DNA of 64,000 nucleotides from Paractinoplanes polyasparticus (GTDB lineage Bacteria; Actinomycetota; Actinomycetes; Mycobacteriales; Micromonosporaceae), in the NCBI RefSeq assembly GCF_019710575.1, contig NZ_JAHWFK010000042.1, positions 124,001 to 188,000 on the forward strand, in the 5' to 3' direction. This document shows positions 61,303 to 64,000 of this stretch, one piece after another. The position numbers were made by a program, and so were the translations under genes. A model generated the notes under the pieces. It did not search any database. It was not told where the DNA came from and saw nothing but the letters and a program-made list of their open reading frames with translations. The first letter of the stretch is position 1, and each line of letters opens with the position of its first letter.

Positions 61303-62547
61303 TGCGCCGACGCGTCGCTCGTGTTCGGTCATCTGCAGCATGGGGGCCCAGAGGGCTCGGTCCAGGGCGCCGAGAAGGTAGTCCTCGGGCGGGAGGACAC
61401 GTGGCAAGGGGACGTAGGTGGGTTTCCAGTCCCGGGACCAGTGGATGATGCCCCGTACCCGGGAGGGCGTCCGCCTGTCGGCGGGCGGGTCGGGCAGCTC
61501 TGGCGGTGTCCATCGGTGGCCGGTGGTGCGTTCAAGCTCGTCGGCCTGGGCGTGCAATGCCTCCCTGGCCACGCTGCGGAACTCCTCGTATTTCGCGCGC
61601 TTCATCGGGTTGACCAGCACCAGCCGTTCCGGTGGCAGTTCTCGCATCACTTCGCCCAGCTCCCACAACGTGCCGGCGCCGCGGCCGAGGACCAGGACCA
61701 CCAGCCGCGCGTCACGCACGAGCTTCCGTACCGGTGCTTGCCAGTCGTTGGGAAGCTGCATCCGCAGGATGCCGTTGTTCGGCGCGCGCTCGCCGGGCAC
61801 GCCGACCGCGATCATCGGGCTGCCCGCCCAGCGCAACGCGGTCTCCAGCCGCTCCTCCTCGCTGCGCGCCAACATGAACAGGCCTGGGATCAGCGGGCGG
61901 AGCCCCAGCATGGGGAACGGTTTGGCGAGCTGAGGGTCGTCGCTGAAGTTGCGCAGATACAACACGTACGAGCCGGCCGGCAGCGGCGTGAACGACGGTA
62001 TGACGCCGACGCGGAGCCGGACCGCGCGGCGGAACGCGTTCTTGGCGACGATGAGGTTGAACGCACCCAGCAGGACGAAGAAGGCGCGCAGTGCCCACCA
62101 CCCCGCCGGGCCGAGACCTTCCGGCGGGGGCAAGAAGCAGGCGCTGACCGTGAAGACCCCACCACTGGTGAGGACCGCACCGACCGCGAACCACTTTGTG
62201 TACTCCTGGTAGGTGCCTCTGATGACCTGCGGGCCGAACACCGGCTCGGCGGCGCCGATGCCGGCGTGGAGACGCCGGTAGTCGCTCAACCGGGACGACG
62301 CCACCTGCGCTCGCCAGCGGTTGCGCTCGCCCTGTTGAAACGCGTAGATCCCGAGGAACACGAATCCCATCTGCACCACGTAGGACTGGGAGCCGGGCAG
62401 CAGGTCCACCCACGACCAGAGCTCCATGTAGCCGACAACGGTGATCCCCACCCCCAGCAGGCAGGAGATCATCCCGATGTACAGGTTGGACCGGGCGGCG
62501 GCTCGGAGGTTCGAGGGCAGACTATGGTCCTCCCACCGCTTCGCCAC
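61291..62547 (-). CDS. Membrane protein with C-terminal TIR-like/nucleotide-binding-like domain
   Basis: The protein has 418 residues. Four hydrophobic segments lie in the first about 190 residues (including MISCLLGVGITVVGYMELW and WWALRAFFVLLGAFNLIVA). The C-terminal about 220 residues begin YVLYLRNFSDDPQLA and contain MIAVGVPGERAPNNGILRMQ, VRKLVRDARLVVLVLGRGAG and TLWELGEVMRELPPERLVLV. This alternating beta-alpha pattern, with an acidic residue after LRNF and a W-E-L element, resembles TIR-like or SLOG-like sensor/effector domains joined to membranes. I do not recognise a named family. It is beside an integrase remnant, as defence or signalling genes often are. Confidence 0.7.
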   Translation of the reverse strand: MAKRWEDHSLPSNLRAAARSNLYIGMISCLLGVGITVVGYMELWSWVDLLPGSQSYVVQMGFVFLGIYAFQQGERNRWRAQVASSRLSDYRRLHAGIGAAEPVFGPQVIRGTYQEYTKWFAVGAVLTSGGVFTVSACFLPPPEGLGPAGWWALRAFFVLLGAFNLIVAKNAFRRAVRLRVGVIPSFTPLPAGSYVLYLRNFSDDPQLAKPFPMLGLRPLIPGLFMLARSEEERLETALRWAGSPMIAVGVPGERAPNNGILRMQLPNDWQAPVRKLVRDARLVVLVLGRGAGTLWELGEVMRELPPERLVLVNPMKRAKYEEFRSVAREALHAQADELERTTGHRWTPPELPDPPADRRTPSRVRGIIHWSRDWKPTYVPLPRVLPPEDYLLGALDRALWAPMLQMTEHERRVGAPHG

Positions 62548-62699
62548 GTGCCTCCCTCAGCCACCTTCTCGGCTCCGCGCCCTCGGCAGAATGCCCAGTG
62601 TGGACCGTTTCCGCGAGACGAGTCAACAGCGAGTCCCGCTGCACAGCGGCTGGCTCAGTTCACGAGCCAGCTGTGCGAAGAGGTCGCCAAACCGTTGCG

Positions 62700-62915
62700 T
62701 CAGGCCCCGACGCCCTCCGTTGCGGCGATCCTCGCCCAGCGCCAATGCCGGCGTGCCAGCTCGGAGGGCGCAATCTCCATCCGGTGGATCCGGCGGTGGG
62801 CGGCGCCGGCGGCGGCGAACACGGTGACAGTGGTACTGGCGAGGCCGATGAACCCGCTCCTCACGGTGGGGACTACGCCGGTGGCGAGGGGTTTGGAGGT
62901 GGTCGGGTCGTTCAT
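62700..62915 (-). CDS. Small hypothetical protein
   Basis: The frame has 71 residues from ATG 62915, after AGAGGACCGCG. It contains a moderately hydrophobic segment (VRSGFIGLASTTVTVFAAAG) and a basic C-terminus. No family was recognised and no neighbour supports a role. It could be a gene remnant. Confidence 0.35.
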   Translation of the reverse strand: MNDPTTSKPLATGVVPTVRSGFIGLASTTVTVFAAAGAAHRRIHRMEIAPSELARRHWRWARIAATEGVGA

Positions 62916-63344
62916 CGCGGTCCTCTTTCCCTGTCGGTGCGGTACCTCACGATCGCGCGTACGGGTACCGGACGGCTTCATTCGCACCGGATGCGCCGCG
63001 GGTACCGGCCGTCACGGCAGCGCGCGCCGACGACCTTGTAACGGTGTGATCGGGGCCATTGCCGGGGGACTCACGGGCGGTCTGACCTCGATCGGCGAGC
63101 ACGGCCTCCAGGGCTTGAAAGCTGGGCTGGATGATCTGCTGTCTCTGACGAACTGATTGCCTGGCCTGTACATGTTGACCGGCAAGATCGCTTTGGTGGA
63201 CCGCGCCGCCATCGCCGTACTGATCTACCGGCCGGCCGCCGACGGATTCTTCGACTTGATACCTGTCTGGGTCCCCGCCGGCCGACGTCGGGCAGTAATC
63301 AGATGGCGCGTACGACGCCCCCACCACGCCGTCGGCCAGCAGGA
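62916..63344. other. Stretch without a convincing gene
   Basis: Short frames only. A plus-strand GTG frame near 63046-63156 ends IGEHGLQGLKAGLDDLLSLTN and might be the tail of a lost gene. No box, terminator or RNA gene is evident. Confidence 0.3.
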
Positions 63345-63440
63345 GTTGCCGGCGGCCGGCAGTGGGTCTACGTGCCCCACAACGTGCCACCGAAGTCCGT
63401 GACGCACTTCTTCTTCCCGTTATGGCGTGACAACGGATGA
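63345..63440 (+). mobile_element. Fragment of an IS5-like transposase
   Basis: The frame reads VAGGRQWVYVPHNVPPKSVT then HFFFPLWRDNG and a stop. This is the N-terminal signature of IS5-group transposases (GxxWRxLPxxFPPxxTVYxxFxxWRxDG). The DDE catalytic part is absent, and no terminal inverted repeats were seen. Confidence 0.55.
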
Positions 63441-63498
63441 CCGCACCTGAACCAGCGGTTATCAGCGGGCGGGCCCTACCAGCAGATCCTCGCCATGT

Positions 63499-63690
63499 TC
63501 ACCAGCAACCACGATGGCCTGCGCCGACGCTGACCAGCGCCCGGTCGAGGTGGTCGAACTGCTGCACGGTCTTGTCGACGAACGGCTCGGCGCGCAGCCG
63601 GGTGGCGGTGTCGACGCTGTCGACCACCATCGGGACGTGCAGCGCGGCCACGGTGCCGCCGGCCCGTTCAGCCAGGGTACGGGGCGAGGT
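63499..63690 (-). pseudogene. Fragment of a SorC-family sugar-binding regulator
   Basis: The minus-strand frame reads TLAERAGGTVAALHVPMVVD, SVDTATRLRAEPFVDKTVQQ, FDHLDRALVSVGAG and soon stops. This resembles the middle of the SorC/DeoR-like sugar-binding domain (alternating sugar-phosphate pocket with LHAPLVVDS and ALVGIGA). The DNA-binding part and the rest are not found in order. Confidence 0.45.
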
Positions 63691-64000
63691 CGAGTGAGTT
63701 CACCTGCAGGTACTTGCGCTGGTTGGCCTTGGGCTGGGCAGCCTGGCGGGCCTCCATACCCATCCGTGCCAGCAGCGCGTCCACGAAGCCCCGGGACGGG
63801 CACACGTTCACGCTCGACCTTGAACCGAGTAACAAGCTCACCGATCTGTCCGTACGGGCGGTCGGCGAGCGTGCCCATCTCCTCTCAGAGTTGTTCCGCC
63901 AAGCCGGCGCTGGGCGCACACGGCCGATGGGCCTGGCCAGGATGGGCTGACACCGACCGGTGCCCCGGCCGCGACAATAACCATTACAGTCGCATTCGTG
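63691..64000. other. Terminal stretch without a clear gene
   Basis: Several open frames overlap on both strands, but none has a family signature. A plus-strand frame with LEPSNKLTDLSVRAVGERAH may be a further transposase remnant. The window ends before anything can be settled. Confidence 0.25.

Overview
The window is GC-rich (about 70 percent or more), densely coded DNA with GGAGG-type ribosome binding sites, many GTG starts and many ATGA/GTGA gene overlaps. This is typical of an actinomycete. The gene complement (DevR/DevS, Acg-type nitroreductases, CBS-BON proteins, F420-type proteins) points to a filamentous actinomycete, perhaps Micromonosporaceae; the family is an inference. No rRNA, tRNA or CRISPR array was seen.

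Layout. (1) 1-12.6 kb is an accessory catabolic block: the end of an amidohydrolase, an enoyl-CoA hydratase-like protein, two paralogous LysR regulators flanking a MmyB-type XRE regulator, an aldehyde dehydrogenase coupled to the second LysR, an MHS-type transporter, an AraC regulator, a zinc alcohol dehydrogenase, an HSL-type esterase and a cytochrome P450. (2) 12.7-60.8 kb is a large hypoxia/dormancy island. At its centre (23.4-25.9 kb) is a two-component pair very close to mycobacterial DevS/DosS and DevR/DosR: the sensor keeps the heme histidine and distal tyrosine, and the regulator keeps D54 and K104. Around it lie GAPDH, three CBS-BON proteins, several universal stress proteins, a CtpF-like P-type ATPase, Acg-family nitroreductases, a DoxX-like protein, an ABC exporter, AdhE, cytochrome bd oxidase with CydDC, pyruvate formate-lyase with its activase, two alcohol dehydrogenases, pyruvate phosphate dikinase, phosphoketolase, deazaflavin-type nitroreductases, an HPF-like ribosome factor and an aquaporin. 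(3) 60.7-64 kb is a mobile-element graveyard: an integrase remnant, a membrane protein with a C-terminal nucleotide-binding or TIR-like-looking domain, and IS5-like and SorC-like fragments.

The unifying observation is a 14-15 bp near-palindromic box, consensus GGGACTTTCGGCCCT (reverse AGGGCCGAAAGTCCC). It recurs about twenty times in the island, usually 50-85 bp before a start codon, and resembles the DosR box TTSGGGACTWWAGTCCCSAA. It precedes nearly every transcription unit of the island, including devRS, and none was found in the first 12.6 kb. I infer a single O2/NO/redox-controlled regulon that combines a high-affinity oxidase, mixed-acid/ethanol fermentation, a phosphoketolase bypass, pyruvate/PEP interconversion, stress proteins and ribosome hibernation.

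A second theme is decay. At least seven genes in the window carry internal or 5' deletions or frameshifts (P-type ATPase remnant, two USPs, AdhE, a nitroreductase, a wax-ester synthase/DGAT remnant, an integrase). This is either real erosion of redundant paralogs or assembly damage. All functions are read from sequence patterns alone; no database search was possible.
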